45,217 nucleotides of DNA, taken from Ilumatobacteraceae bacterium (GTDB taxonomy: Bacteria > Actinomycetota > Acidimicrobiia > Acidimicrobiales > Ilumatobacteraceae). Numbering within the stretch: the stretch's first letter is position 1; each line of letters begins with the position of its first letter. A program made the position numbers and the translations under genes. The notes below the pieces were generated by a model. The model was not told where the DNA came from. It did no database searches and saw only the letters and a list, made by a program, of their open reading frames with translations. Location of the stretch: assembly GCA_013213745.1 (NCBI GenBank), contig JABSQH010000018.1:1-45217 (forward strand), in the 5' to 3' direction. Below, piece after piece: positions 32,702-41,703 of this stretch.

Positions 32702-33829
32702 TCAGTCGAAGACGAGCAAGCCGCGCACGTTCTTGTGCGCCAGCATGTCTTCGAAGCCCTGGTTGACCTCTTCGAGCGGGTAGGTGTTGGTGACCAGCCC
32801 ATCGAGTTCGAGCTGCCCCTGCGTGTACAACTCGAGGAGCTGCGGGATGTCCTTGCGGATGTTTGCGGAACCGAACAACGAGCCGACCAGCTGCTTCTCG
32901 AACAGCGTGAGCAGCGAGCCGGGGACGGCGATCGACTGCTCGCTGGTCGGGTGGATGTTGGTGACCACGATGCGACCACGCTTGCCAGCGAGATGGAAGG
33001 CTTCGCCGAGGGCATCGCCGTCGCCGACACCCATCGTCATGATCACCTTGTCGAAGCCGCGTTCGAAGGTGACCTCGCCGAGCGCCTCCATCGCCTCGGT
33101 GATCGATGCGAACGAGTGCGTAGCACCGAACTCCTGCGCCTGCTCGCGCTTGAACTCCGACGGGTCGATTGCGGCCACGACGCGCGCTCCGGCGAGCTTG
33201 GCGCCCTGCACGGCATTGGAGCCGACACCACCGACACCCACGACGGCGACGAAGTCGCCTGCCCCGACCTCGGCGGCGTACACCGCGGAACCCCAACCCG
33301 TGACCACGCCGCAGCCGAGCAGCGCCGCTTTGTCGAGGGGGATGTCCTTGTCGATCTTGACCACGCTGGCCTCATTGACCACGGTGTGATGGGCGAAGGT
33401 GCCGATCAGGCAGTCGAGGGTGAGGTCGTTGCCGTCGAGGTCGTGGTGCCGGGCGGTCAGATCGGTGATCTGCAGGCCGGTCGGCAACGCCGCTCCACCG
33501 GTGTCGCACACGTTCGAATGGCCCGACGCACACGACGGGCAGCGCCCGCAGGCCGGAATGAAGCCGAGCACGACATGGTCACCGGGTTCGACGCTGGTGA
33601 CGGTGTCACCGACCTCGAGCACCACTCCCGATCCCTCATGACCACCGATCACGGGTGGGTCGGGCGTCAGTCCGGCCAGATCCCCGGTCTTGATGTGGTC
33701 TTGGCTGTGACAGATGCCCGACGCCTTCATCTTGATGAGGACCTCACCCGCCTTGGGTGGGTCGAGTTCGATCTCCTCGACGCTCCAGGGCTGGTTGCGT
33801 TCGCGCAGGATGGCTGCCTTCGTCTTCAT
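32702..33829 (-). CDS. NDMA-dependent zinc alcohol dehydrogenase 1
   Basis: The 375-residue medium-chain dehydrogenase has SGICHSQDHIKTGD (catalytic Cys and following His), GGHEGSGVV, and the structural zinc loop CGRCPSCASGHSNVC with four Cys. The Rossmann motif is VAVVGVGGVGSNAVQGAKLAGA. The sequence DLTARHHDLDGNDLTLDCLIGTFAHHTVV is typical of the NDMA/mycofactocin-associated branch, whose NAD stays bound. ATG 33829 is 7 nt after TACCAT (33837-33842). It is closely similar to the next gene upstream, a tandem duplication. Confidence 0.9.
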   Translation of the reverse strand: MKTKAAILRERNQPWSVEEIELDPPKAGEVLIKMKASGICHSQDHIKTGDLAGLTPDPPVIGGHEGSGVVLEVGDTVTSVEPGDHVVLGFIPACGRCPSCASGHSNVCDTGGAALPTGLQITDLTARHHDLDGNDLTLDCLIGTFAHHTVVNEASVVKIDKDIPLDKAALLGCGVVTGWGSAVYAAEVGAGDFVAVVGVGGVGSNAVQGAKLAGARVVAAIDPSEFKREQAQEFGATHSFASITEAMEALGEVTFERGFDKVIMTMGVGDGDALGEAFHLAGKRGRIVVTNIHPTSEQSIAVPGSLLTLFEKQLVGSLFGSANIRKDIPQLLELYTQGQLELDGLVTNTYPLEEVNQGFEDMLAHKNVRGLLVFD

Positions 33830-33883
33830 GACGGCGATGGTAGGCGACGTGTCGACCGTCACGTTCACCGGGCGCACCGGCGC

Positions 33884-35005
33884 TCAGTCGTACACGAGGA
33901 GGCCGCGCACGTTGCGATTCTCTCGGAGATCCTCGAAGCCCTGGTTGACGTCCTCCAGGGGGTACGTCCGGGTGACCACCTCGTCGAGATCGAGCTGGCC
34001 CTGGGTGTACAGCTCGAGCAGCTGGGGGATGTCCTTGCGGATATTGCCCGACCCGAACAACGACCCGACGAGTCGCTTCTCGAATAGCGTGAGCAACGAG
34101 GCCGGAATCGCCAGCGACTGTTCAGCGCTGGGATGCATGTTGGTGACCACGATGCGGCCGCGCTTGCCGGCGAGGTGAAACGCCTCGCCGAGGGCGTCGC
34201 CGTCACCGACTCCCATGGCCATGATCACCTTGTCGAACCCGCGCTCGAAGGTGACCTCGCCGAGCGCCTCCATCGCAGCAGACATCGAGTCGAACGAGTG
34301 CGTCGCACCGAAGTGCTCGGCCTTCTCGCGCTTGAACTCGACAGGATCGATCGCCGCGACGACGCGCGCGCCGGCGTATCTCGCGCCCTGCACCGCGTTG
34401 GCACCGATCCCTCCGACGCCGACGACCGCAACGAAGTCGCCGGGCGAGATGTCGGCGGCATAGACCGCAGAGCCCCACCCCGTGACCACGCCACACCCGA
34501 GCAGGGCTGCGCTGCGGAGGGGGATGTCAGCATCGATCTTCACAGCGCTCGCTTCGTTGACGACCGTGTGGTGCGCAAAGGTCCCGATCAGGCAGTCGAG
34601 AGAGATGTCGTTGCCGGCGAGGTCGTGGTGGCGAGCGGTGCCATCAGCCATCTGTCGGCCCGTCCCGAGGGCGGCGCCGCCGACGTCGCACACGTTGGAG
34701 TGCCCGGTTGCGCATGATGGGCAGCGCCCACAGGCGGGGATAAAACCGAGCACGACGTGGTCGCCGGGTTGCACGCTGACGACCGATTGACCGACTGCGG
34801 TGATGACGCCTGCGCCCTCGTGGCCACCGATCATCGGCATCGGTGGCCCGCCGAGGTCGCCGGTCACGAAGTGTTCCTGGGTGTGGCAGATCCCCGACGC
34901 GGCGAGCTCGACGAGCACCTCGTGCGGACCTGGCGGGTCGAGTTCGATCTCCTCCACGCTCCAGGGCTGGTGGTGGGCGCGCAAAACCGCAGCGGTTGTC
35001 TGCAT
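33884..35005 (-). CDS. NDMA-dependent zinc alcohol dehydrogenase 2
   Basis: The 373-residue protein is a near copy of dehydrogenase 1: SGICHTQEHFVTGD, GGHEGAGVI, CGRCPSCATGHSNVC, VAVVGVGGIGANAVQGARYAGA and TARHHDLAGNDISLDCLIG. Differences are spread evenly, with the metal and cofactor residues unchanged, so both should be active. A TACGTT -10 (35012-35017) is 6 nt before ATG 35005, and its paralogue also has its own -10 box, so the two may be regulated separately. Substrate unknown. Confidence 0.9.
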   Translation of the reverse strand: MQTTAAVLRAHHQPWSVEEIELDPPGPHEVLVELAASGICHTQEHFVTGDLGGPPMPMIGGHEGAGVITAVGQSVVSVQPGDHVVLGFIPACGRCPSCATGHSNVCDVGGAALGTGRQMADGTARHHDLAGNDISLDCLIGTFAHHTVVNEASAVKIDADIPLRSAALLGCGVVTGWGSAVYAADISPGDFVAVVGVGGIGANAVQGARYAGARVVAAIDPVEFKREKAEHFGATHSFDSMSAAMEALGEVTFERGFDKVIMAMGVGDGDALGEAFHLAGKRGRIVVTNMHPSAEQSLAIPASLLTLFEKRLVGSLFGSGNIRKDIPQLLELYTQGQLDLDEVVTRTYPLEDVNQGFEDLRENRNVRGLLVYD

Positions 35006-35061
35006 GCACGCAACGTAGACCGTGCGCCACATCGCTCGATCCGCCGACAACACTGGGCCCG

Positions 35062-35592
35062 ATGAGCCCGACCGACCGCACCACCGATCCCGACCAGGTG
35101 CTCGCCGATGTGCGTTCGCTCGACGACGACCAGCTCCACAACCTCGCCGAGGTGGTCCGCCAGGTGCAACAGGAGCGGGCGATCGAAGCAGGCGATCAGG
35201 ATGCGCTCATCGCCGAGGCGTTCGAGTCGGGCTTCGGCCGCGACGGCCTCGGCACCGAGCCGTGGATCGTCGGCAATCTGATCATCTGCCCCGGCGGCTT
35301 CATGGCCAAATCGAAGACGTCACACCGCTCTCGTTTCGCATCGGTGAACAACACCTGGGTATGGGAGTCGGAACTGCTGGTGCGCGAAGACAAGCGGTCG
35401 ACACCCGGGGCACGCGACGGGTTCCGCGCCGTCGCCCTCGTGGCGCTGGTCGACGGCACCGAACTCGACGTCGTATCGAGCAAGGCGCGCGGCGGTCAGC
35501 TGTCGGTCGAGCACGTCGTCAGCTACGAAGTGCGTCGCGGTGAACTCGTCGAGGTGAGCCAACGCAACGTTGCCGCCGCCAGCCGCCGCTGA
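35062..35592 (+). CDS. Uncharacterised cytoplasmic protein
   Basis: The 176-residue protein starts MSPTDRTTDPDQVLADVRSL, has a charged coiled-coil-like N-terminal part (about 10-50) and a beta-rich C-terminal part (WVWESELLVRED, GFRAVALVALVDGTELDVVSSK). A CPGG segment follows WIVGNLII. There is no signal peptide or membrane helix. It is divergent from dehydrogenase 2 and convergent with the M16 gene. I do not recognise a family. Confidence 0.72.
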   Translation: MSPTDRTTDPDQVLADVRSLDDDQLHNLAEVVRQVQQERAIEAGDQDALIAEAFESGFGRDGLGTEPWIVGNLIICPGGFMAKSKTSHRSRFASVNNTWVWESELLVREDKRSTPGARDGFRAVALVALVDGTELDVVSSKARGGQLSVEHVVSYEVRRGELVEVSQRNVAAASRR

Positions 35593-35610
35593 CCGCGCAC
35601 ACATGCGGTG

Positions 35611-38604
35611 CTAGCGGGGGACGGTGCGGATTTCGATGTACCGATCGGCGGGGAGGGTGCGGGCCAGGAACTCCGCAACGTCGTCGCGCCCGATCGTGGC
35701 GGCGAGGCGCTCGCGGTTCAGGAACTCGTCGAACGACGCCGTTCCAGCGGGATCGGTGAGCAGACGGAGCACCTCGTCGTTGATCTGCGGGTTGCTGTAC
35801 AACTCCAGCCCCTGACGCACCGCGGCAGACGCGGCAGCGAACTCCTGCTCGTTCGGACCAACGCTGCGCAGGTCGTCGAGCTGCTCCTGCACCGACTCTG
35901 ACACTTCGGCGACGAGATCGGGCCCAGTGCTGTTCGACAGATACGTGTCGATGAACGGCTCGCCGCCGCCGCCCACTTGTACCACTGCGAACGGCGAGTA
36001 CGACTCGCCGAGCTCTTCGCGGATCGTGTCGGTCAAGCGGGTGGTAATGACTGCCTGCGCCATCTCGGCGAGCACGTCGAGTTGCGGATCGGTACTACCG
36101 GGCACGGTGTACAGCAGCGCAACCGAAGCGGTCTCGCTATCGCCTGCCGCGATCGTGTCCTGGACGATGCCGGGCGGCGGATCTGGCTCGACGATCGGAT
36201 CCGGCGCTTGCACATCATCCGCTGGCAGCGATCCGATGTATCGATCGGCGAGGTCACGCGCGGTCGCTGGATCGAAGTCGCCGCTGAACGAGAACACCCA
36301 ACCACCCGCGCCGCTGAAACGGTCGCGGTACACCCGGTCGACGGTGTCGGCGTCGACGGTCGCCAATGAGTCGGGAGTCGGCGGCAGATACCTGGGATCG
36401 TCGTAGCGCGCGTTCGACAGGGCCACGAACTCGGCGTAGCTCGGGTCGAGTCCCGGGTCTTGCGCCAGCGGCAGTTCATCGTCGAGGTACCGCTCCAACG
36501 CCACCTCGTCGACCCGCGGTTCGACGATCGACAGATGCACCAGCTGGAACAGCGTCTCGAGGTCCGCCGTCGACGTACCACCGACGAAGCCCTCGGTTGA
36601 GACGTCGATCGCGCGGGCGACGCCGACCTCGCGTTGGTCGAGGAACGCCTCCAATTCAACGGGTCCGAAGTCGGCCACGCCACTTGCGCCGACGACGGGA
36701 CCGGCCGCCACCGCACTCGCCACGTCGGCGTCGGCGACGGCGTGGAGGCCGCCGGCGCGGCGCGCTTCGAACGACACGGCTCCGTCGACGATGTTCGTCT
36801 GGTTGAACACCGCTTGCGCACCGTTGGAGTACTCCAGCACGACCGGTGCGACGAAGCTGATCTCGGATCCATCGGCCAGCTCGCGGATGTCGCTCGGCGC
36901 AACCGGGTCTGGCGCGGCCATCAGGCTGTCGCCAACCACCGCTGCGGTCGTGCGTGGCTCGATGTCGCGGGAGCGCATGTCGAGCGCCTGCGCGATGAAC
37001 ACACCAGCATCGGGCACCTCGGCCGACTCGGTCTCTGGAGCGACCACGAGAAGATGCGGGGCGGCGCGCCGCAGCCGATCGACGAGTCCGTAGGCGACGG
37101 TCTCGGGAGTCGCGCGGTCGAGGACGGCGAACTGGAGCGCGAGTTGATCGTCGGCGGTCGGGATCGGCTCGGCGGTCATCAGGTGCCGCACGTACTCGTC
37201 GGCGAACGAAGCATCCTGGCGAGTCTCGCGACCGGCATAGGTCGTCTCGGCGGCGCTGCGTGCCGAAGCGGCCGCCTGCGCGACTTCGGCCTCGGTCACG
37301 CCGAATCGACGCACGCGCTCGATCTCGTCGAGCACGGCCTGCGTGGCCGCCTCGACCTCTGGCCCGTCGGCGGAGACGACGATGCCCGGCGAATCGAGCA
37401 GGCGGACGATGCTCGTGTCGTTGAACGAGGCGTCGTCGTACGGCGCCTCGCCACGCAACGCATCGTCGTTCAAGCGTGTGGCGATGATGTCGAACAGCAA
37501 CGAATCGAGCACAGCCGACTGGAACGCGGCTTCGGGCGACGGCGTTGCGTCCATGGCAACCGGCAGCGTGACGATGGCGAAACCTTCCGGGACGTCGGGG
37601 TCGAGGTGCACGACCGCACGTGGCTCCACTGATGGCGACACGTCGAGCTCAGGCCGCTCTGCGCCCGAACCGCGATCAGTCGCACTCGAGAACGTCTCGA
37701 CGACCTGCGCTTCCATCTCGGCCGGGTCGATGTCGCCGACGATCACGATCCCGACGTTCTCAGGCCGGTACCACTCGTCGTAGAACCTCCGCAGCGGCTC
37801 GGACGTGGTCGCTTCGATCGCCTCGCGCGTACCGATCGGCTTGCGCCCCTCGTACGGCGTGCCAGCCAACAGCAGCTCTTCGACTGCCTCGAAGATGCGC
37901 CCACCCGAGTCGCTCGCCGAGCCGCGCCACTCGTCGAGGATGATGCCGCGCTCGGCCTCCACGTCGTCCTCGGCGATGGTCGCTGCGGTGAGCCACTCGT
38001 GCAGTACGTCGACGCCCGTGGCTACCACGTCGGCGTCGTCGGTCGACATCGTGAGTTGGTAGATCGTTTCGTCGTACCCGGTCGAGGCGTTGATATCAGC
38101 GCCGAATGCCGCACCGAAGCTGCGCAGCACGTCGATCAGTTCATTGCGGGGATATCGCTCGGTGCCGTTGAACAGCATGTGCTCGAGATAGTGCGCGCCA
38201 CCGCCCTGGTCGTCGGCCTCCAACCCCGAGCCGGCGTCGACCGCGAGGCGCATCTCCACACGGCGACCCGGGCTGTCGTTCCGGCGGATGAGATAACGCA
38301 GACCGTTGTCGAGCACGCCGCTGACGATCTCTGGGTCGGGCTCGCTGATCGACGGCAACCCATCGGCGACCGGAGCGACGACGGGTGTCGAGTCGTCGAT
38401 CGGCCTCGGGACCGAGGCGGGCGGCGCCGAGCCGGTCGACACCGTCGACGTGTTCGACGGCGGAGTTCCCGACCCGCTGTCAATCGTTGCTGTCGACGAC
38501 GTCGGATCGGCGATGTTGTCGGACGATCCAGCGGTGCAGCCACAGATCGCTGCCGCAGCGACCAACCCGGCGGCCGCGCGCTTCGCACGAGCCCGCATCG
38601 TCAT
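35611..38604 (-). CDS. Two-unit M16 (pitrilysin-type) metalloprotease, lipoprotein
   Basis: The 997-residue protein starts with a basic/hydrophobic signal ending AICGC (lipid attachment probably at Cys23), then a Ser/Thr/Pro-rich linker to about residue 85. The first M16 unit has the inverted zinc motif HYLEH (His138, Glu141, His142) and the third ligand in ERGIILDEWRG. A second, inactive-type unit follows (RYLPPTPDSLATVDADTVDRVY, GWVFSFSGDFDP). Such proteins are single chains that fold as clamshell peptidases; on the cell surface it would degrade short peptides. TAGCGT lies 9 nt before the ATG. No partner genes are evident. Confidence 0.9.
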   Translation of the reverse strand: MTMRARAKRAAAGLVAAAAICGCTAGSSDNIADPTSSTATIDSGSGTPPSNTSTVSTGSAPPASVPRPIDDSTPVVAPVADGLPSISEPDPEIVSGVLDNGLRYLIRRNDSPGRRVEMRLAVDAGSGLEADDQGGGAHYLEHMLFNGTERYPRNELIDVLRSFGAAFGADINASTGYDETIYQLTMSTDDADVVATGVDVLHEWLTAATIAEDDVEAERGIILDEWRGSASDSGGRIFEAVEELLLAGTPYEGRKPIGTREAIEATTSEPLRRFYDEWYRPENVGIVIVGDIDPAEMEAQVVETFSSATDRGSGAERPELDVSPSVEPRAVVHLDPDVPEGFAIVTLPVAMDATPSPEAAFQSAVLDSLLFDIIATRLNDDALRGEAPYDDASFNDTSIVRLLDSPGIVVSADGPEVEAATQAVLDEIERVRRFGVTEAEVAQAAASARSAAETTYAGRETRQDASFADEYVRHLMTAEPIPTADDQLALQFAVLDRATPETVAYGLVDRLRRAAPHLLVVAPETESAEVPDAGVFIAQALDMRSRDIEPRTTAAVVGDSLMAAPDPVAPSDIRELADGSEISFVAPVVLEYSNGAQAVFNQTNIVDGAVSFEARRAGGLHAVADADVASAVAAGPVVGASGVADFGPVELEAFLDQREVGVARAIDVSTEGFVGGTSTADLETLFQLVHLSIVEPRVDEVALERYLDDELPLAQDPGLDPSYAEFVALSNARYDDPRYLPPTPDSLATVDADTVDRVYRDRFSGAGGWVFSFSGDFDPATARDLADRYIGSLPADDVQAPDPIVEPDPPPGIVQDTIAAGDSETASVALLYTVPGSTDPQLDVLAEMAQAVITTRLTDTIREELGESYSPFAVVQVGGGGEPFIDTYLSNSTGPDLVAEVSESVQEQLDDLRSVGPNEQEFAAASAAVRQGLELYSNPQINDEVLRLLTDPAGTASFDEFLNRERLAATIGRDDVAEFLARTLPADRYIEIRTVPR

Positions 38605-38616
38605 CGACGGGCGACG

Positions 38617-39195
38617 CTATCCGAGCAGCTCGTCGAGACGAGCGCGTATGCGCGGCATCCAGTCGACGTCCTCGGTGGAACCGCCGCCAGCCTGGTGGTC
38701 TGTCCGCGCCGTGGCCAACTCTTCGGCGAAAGCGGCGACGTCGTCGGTCAGCAGCTCGGCGACGCGGTCGCGGAGGTAGCGCGCCAGCGCCGGACTGGCC
38801 CCGTCGGTGCTGATCGCCGCTGAGACACGGCCAGCACGAGCGATGGCCGGAAGGATGAACTCGCAGTCGACTGGTTGGTCTGCCGCGTTGGTCCAGATGC
38901 CGGCCGAGCGGGCGGCGACCGAGATCGTCTGGTCGGTGTCGACATCACCCGTGGCAGTGATCACCAGCCGCACGTCGTGGAGGTCGGCGTCTTCGAACGG
39001 ACGCTCGCGGACCTCGTGCATTGCGGCCCGGTCAACATGTTCGCTGACCTCGGCGGCAACGAGACGAACGCGGGCGCCACCGGCGATCAGCGCATCCGCC
39101 TTGCGGGCACCGATGCGCCCACCACCGACCACCAAGACCAGCACGTCGTCGAGGTCGAGACAGATCGGGTACGAGAAGCGGGCGGCGACCGTCAC
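38617..39195 (-). CDS. Precorrin-2 dehydrogenase / sirohydrochlorin ferrochelatase (siroheme synthase N-terminal type)
   Basis: From GTG 39195 the 192-residue protein reads ARFSYPICLDLDDVLVLVVGGGRIGARKADALIAGGARV, with the NAD-binding GGGxIGxRKA motif of Met8/CysG N-terminal domains. VRLVITATGD and WTNAADQPVDCEFILPA follow, then ISTDGASPALARYLRD. It oxidises precorrin-2 and inserts iron to make siroheme, the cofactor of the sulfite reductase gene nearby. GTG 39195 is preferred to the ATG 51 bases upstream because a TATGCT -10 (39202-39207) is 6 nt before it. It is divergent from cysH. Confidence 0.9.
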   Translation of the reverse strand: MTVAARFSYPICLDLDDVLVLVVGGGRIGARKADALIAGGARVRLVAAEVSEHVDRAAMHEVRERPFEDADLHDVRLVITATGDVDTDQTISVAARSAGIWTNAADQPVDCEFILPAIARAGRVSAAISTDGASPALARYLRDRVAELLTDDVAAFAEELATARTDHQAGGGSTEDVDWMPRIRARLDELLG

Positions 39196-39284
39196 GACCG
39201 CAGCATATGCAGCAAGATGAGGCGCCGGATCGGCAATAACCGACAAAGTTGATCTTTTTGGTCGGAATTGATTGACTACGTCAC
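39196..39284. promoter_or_regulatory. Divergent spacer of the sulfur-assimilation cluster
   Basis: These 89 bp separate the siroheme gene from cysH. Besides the leftward -10 at 39202, there is an AT-rich block with imperfect inverted arms CCGACAAA and TTTGGTCGG (39240-39267). This is a candidate operator for a sulfur or cysteine regulator; no SAM-riboswitch-like structure was recognised. Confidence 0.35.
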
Positions 39285-39968
39285 GTGCACCGCTCCCCCC
39301 GGCGCCAGGTGGCAGTCGCCGAACCTCGTCCAGCTGAGACGATCGACCCCATCACCGACGCCATCGGGGTGCTGCAGTGGGCCCACCGGCGATTCGGCGA
39401 CCGGCTGTGTGTGACCGCCAGCTTCGGCGACGGCGTGCTGGCCCATCTCGCCAACGCAGCCGTGCCCGGCGTCGAGATCACGTTGCTCGATACCGGGTAC
39501 CTCTTCGCGGAGACAGAGTGGTACGCCGACGATCTCGCGCATCGCTTCGATCTCAACGTGCGGGTGATCCGTCCTGACGCCGACCTCGATCGCAACGTGT
39601 GGCAGACCGATCCCGACGCCTGTTGTGCAGCGCGCAAGGTCGAGCCGCTGCAGCGTGCGCTACGCGATCGCGACGCCTGGGTCACCGGTCTGCGACGCAG
39701 CGACAGCGAATCGCGACGGCGCGCCCCCTTCGTGCACGACGACCTCCTCAAAGGCGTCGTGAAGATCAACCCGATCGCCGCGTGGACCGACGACCACGTC
39801 GCCGCGTACGTCGAGCGACACGAGATCCCCGACCACCCGCTCGCCGATCGCGGCTACCCGTCGATCGGCTGCTGGCCGTGCACACGACCCGTCGCTGAGG
39901 GCGACGATCAACGTGCCGGCCGGTGGGCGGACAGCGACAAGACCGAGTGCGGCCTGCATCAGGTCTGA
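39285..39968 (+). CDS. cysH: Assimilatory adenylyl-sulfate (APS) reductase
   Basis: The 227-residue protein belongs to the PAPS/APS reductase family: ASFGDGVLAHLAN in place of the PP-loop, LLDTGYLFAETEWYADDL, VTGLRRSDSESR and the catalytic C-terminal ECGLH (Cys222). It has Cys113-Cys114 and Cys196-X2-Cys199, the ligands of a [4Fe-4S] cluster, marking it as an APS rather than PAPS reductase. It reduces activated sulfate to sulfite with thioredoxin. Start is GTG 39285. The sulfite reductase follows 19 bp after its stop on the same strand. Confidence 0.92.
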   Translation: MHRSPRRQVAVAEPRPAETIDPITDAIGVLQWAHRRFGDRLCVTASFGDGVLAHLANAAVPGVEITLLDTGYLFAETEWYADDLAHRFDLNVRVIRPDADLDRNVWQTDPDACCAARKVEPLQRALRDRDAWVTGLRRSDSESRRRAPFVHDDLLKGVVKINPIAAWTDDHVAAYVERHEIPDHPLADRGYPSIGCWPCTRPVAEGDDQRAGRWADSDKTECGLHQV

Positions 39969-39987
39969 GAAGCAGGAAGAGCATCCC

Positions 39988-41703
39988 ATGAGCGCAGAGA
40001 CGATCAAGATCGAGAGCGGCTATCTCGCCGGCACGATCGGCGCGGAGCTGGCCGACGATCGACCCGACTTCGAACACGACGCCGAGCTGTTGTTGAAGTT
40101 CCACGGGATCTACCAGCAGGACGATCGCGACGTTCGGCGGGCACGTGCGCAGGCCAAGCTCCCGCTCGACTACTCGTGCATGGTGCGGGCGTCCGTGCCC
40201 GGAGGGATCATCAGCGCCGAGCAATGGCTGGCCCTCGACCGAGTGGCCTCGCTGGCCAACGGCAAACTCCGCCTCACCACCCGCCAAGGTGTCCAGTTCC
40301 ACATGGTGCACAAGGGCGAGCTGCGCGAGCTGGTCGCCGGCATCAACGCAAGCCTGCTGACCACCCTCGGGGCCTGCGGCGACGTGGTGCGCAACGTCAT
40401 GGCGTGCCCGCTGCCCGAACCCGAACAGCAGGCGGTGCTGCAGCCGGTGGTCGACGATCTCGTCGCCCGATTCCGGCCGTACACCTCGACGTACTGGGAG
40501 CTGTGGGTCGACGGCGAACAGGCCGTCACGGCCGAACCCGCCGAGCGGCCCGAGGTACTCGACACCATCGACGACGTCGAGCCGATCTACGGCGACGCCT
40601 ACCTACCGCGCAAGTTCAAGATCGGCGTTGCCTGGCCGGGCGACAACTGCGTCGACATCTACACCCACGACGTCGGGATCGTGCCCACACTCAGCGAAGG
40701 CACCCGTGGCGACCTGACGGGCTTCGTGGTGCTCGCCGGCGGCGGGATGGGCATGTCGCACAATCGCCCCGCCGACACGTATCCGCTGCTCGCCCAGCCG
40801 GTCGCCTGGGTGCCACCGCAACATCTCGGCGACGTGGTCGAGGCGATCGTCACCACCCAACGCGATCATGGCGACCGCGAGGACCGGTCACGCGCTCGCC
40901 TCAAGTATCTCCTGGAGGCACGCGGCGTGGTGTGGCTCCGCAAACAGATCGAGATCCGAACGGGTCGCTCCTTGGCCGCACCGGTCGAGCTGCCGGCGTG
41001 GGAAGTCCACACCCATCACGGTTGGCACGAGATCAACGGCGAGCACGTCCTGGGCCTCCCGGTTCCCTCAGGCACAGTCGCCGGTGGGTTGCGGACCGCA
41101 TTGCGTCGCCTGATCGCCGACGGAGCGGTGCGCGAGCTCCGCGTGACGCCTCGACAGGATCTGTTGTTGGTCGGCGTCCGCGATCGGTCGGCGATCGAGG
41201 CAGTGCTGCGCGCCAACGATGTGGTGCTCGCCAGCGACCAGAGCCCGACACGCAATCTGGCGATCGCATGCCCCGCGCTCCCGACATGCACCAAGGCACT
41301 CGGCGAAGCAGAGCGCGTGCTCCCCGACGTGGTCGACCGCATCGAGAAGGTGCTCGCCGACACGGGCAACACCGGTCTCCCGCTCCGTCTGAACATGACC
41401 GGCTGCCCAAATGGGTGCTCGCGTCCCTATGCCGCCGAACTCGGGATCGTCGGCCGCACGAAGAAGAACTACGACGTGTTCGTCGGCGGGTCTCCGGCCG
41501 GTGACCGTCTGGCCCGCCGGCTGCGAGAGGACGTGCCCCTCACCGACGTGCCCGAGCTGCTGCGCCCCCTCCTCGAACGCTTCAGCGCTACCGCCGGCGA
41601 TGCCACGAGCTTCGGCGACTGGGCGGTCGAGCAGAACTGGGACGACCTGCAGGCACTCCTTGCGGAGCCGACCGGCCGACGACGGGGACGGGGACGAGCA
41701 TGA
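39988..41703 (+). CDS. Siroheme [4Fe-4S] sulfite reductase
   Basis: The 571-residue protein has two ferrodoxin-like half-repeats of the nitrite/sulfite reductase family (LRLTTRQGVQFHMVHKGEL and VRELRVTPRQDLLLVGVRD). The cluster/siroheme ligands are CPALPTC (Cys428, Cys434) and TGCPNGC (Cys473, Cys477). Arg and Lys residues of the sulfite site lie in TTRQG and ARLKYLLEARG. Being next to APS reductase and two siroheme genes, it is a sulfite and not a nitrite reductase. A clear AGGAAG ribosome binding site precedes ATG 39988, unlike the leaderless genes around. Its stop overlaps the next ATG. Confidence 0.93.
   Translation: MSAETIKIESGYLAGTIGAELADDRPDFEHDAELLLKFHGIYQQDDRDVRRARAQAKLPLDYSCMVRASVPGGIISAEQWLALDRVASLANGKLRLTTRQGVQFHMVHKGELRELVAGINASLLTTLGACGDVVRNVMACPLPEPEQQAVLQPVVDDLVARFRPYTSTYWELWVDGEQAVTAEPAERPEVLDTIDDVEPIYGDAYLPRKFKIGVAWPGDNCVDIYTHDVGIVPTLSEGTRGDLTGFVVLAGGGMGMSHNRPADTYPLLAQPVAWVPPQHLGDVVEAIVTTQRDHGDREDRSRARLKYLLEARGVVWLRKQIEIRTGRSLAAPVELPAWEVHTHHGWHEINGEHVLGLPVPSGTVAGGLRTALRRLIADGAVRELRVTPRQDLLLVGVRDRSAIEAVLRANDVVLASDQSPTRNLAIACPALPTCTKALGEAERVLPDVVDRIEKVLADTGNTGLPLRLNMTGCPNGCSRPYAAELGIVGRTKKNYDVFVGGSPAGDRLARRLREDVPLTDVPELLRPLLERFSATAGDATSFGDWAVEQNWDDLQALLAEPTGRRRGRGRA

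Noticed and set aside
39220-39284. A riboswitch (SAM or cobalamin type) before cysH
   Set aside because: The spacer is only 89 bp, shared by two divergent promoters, and lacks the conserved cores of those riboswitches.
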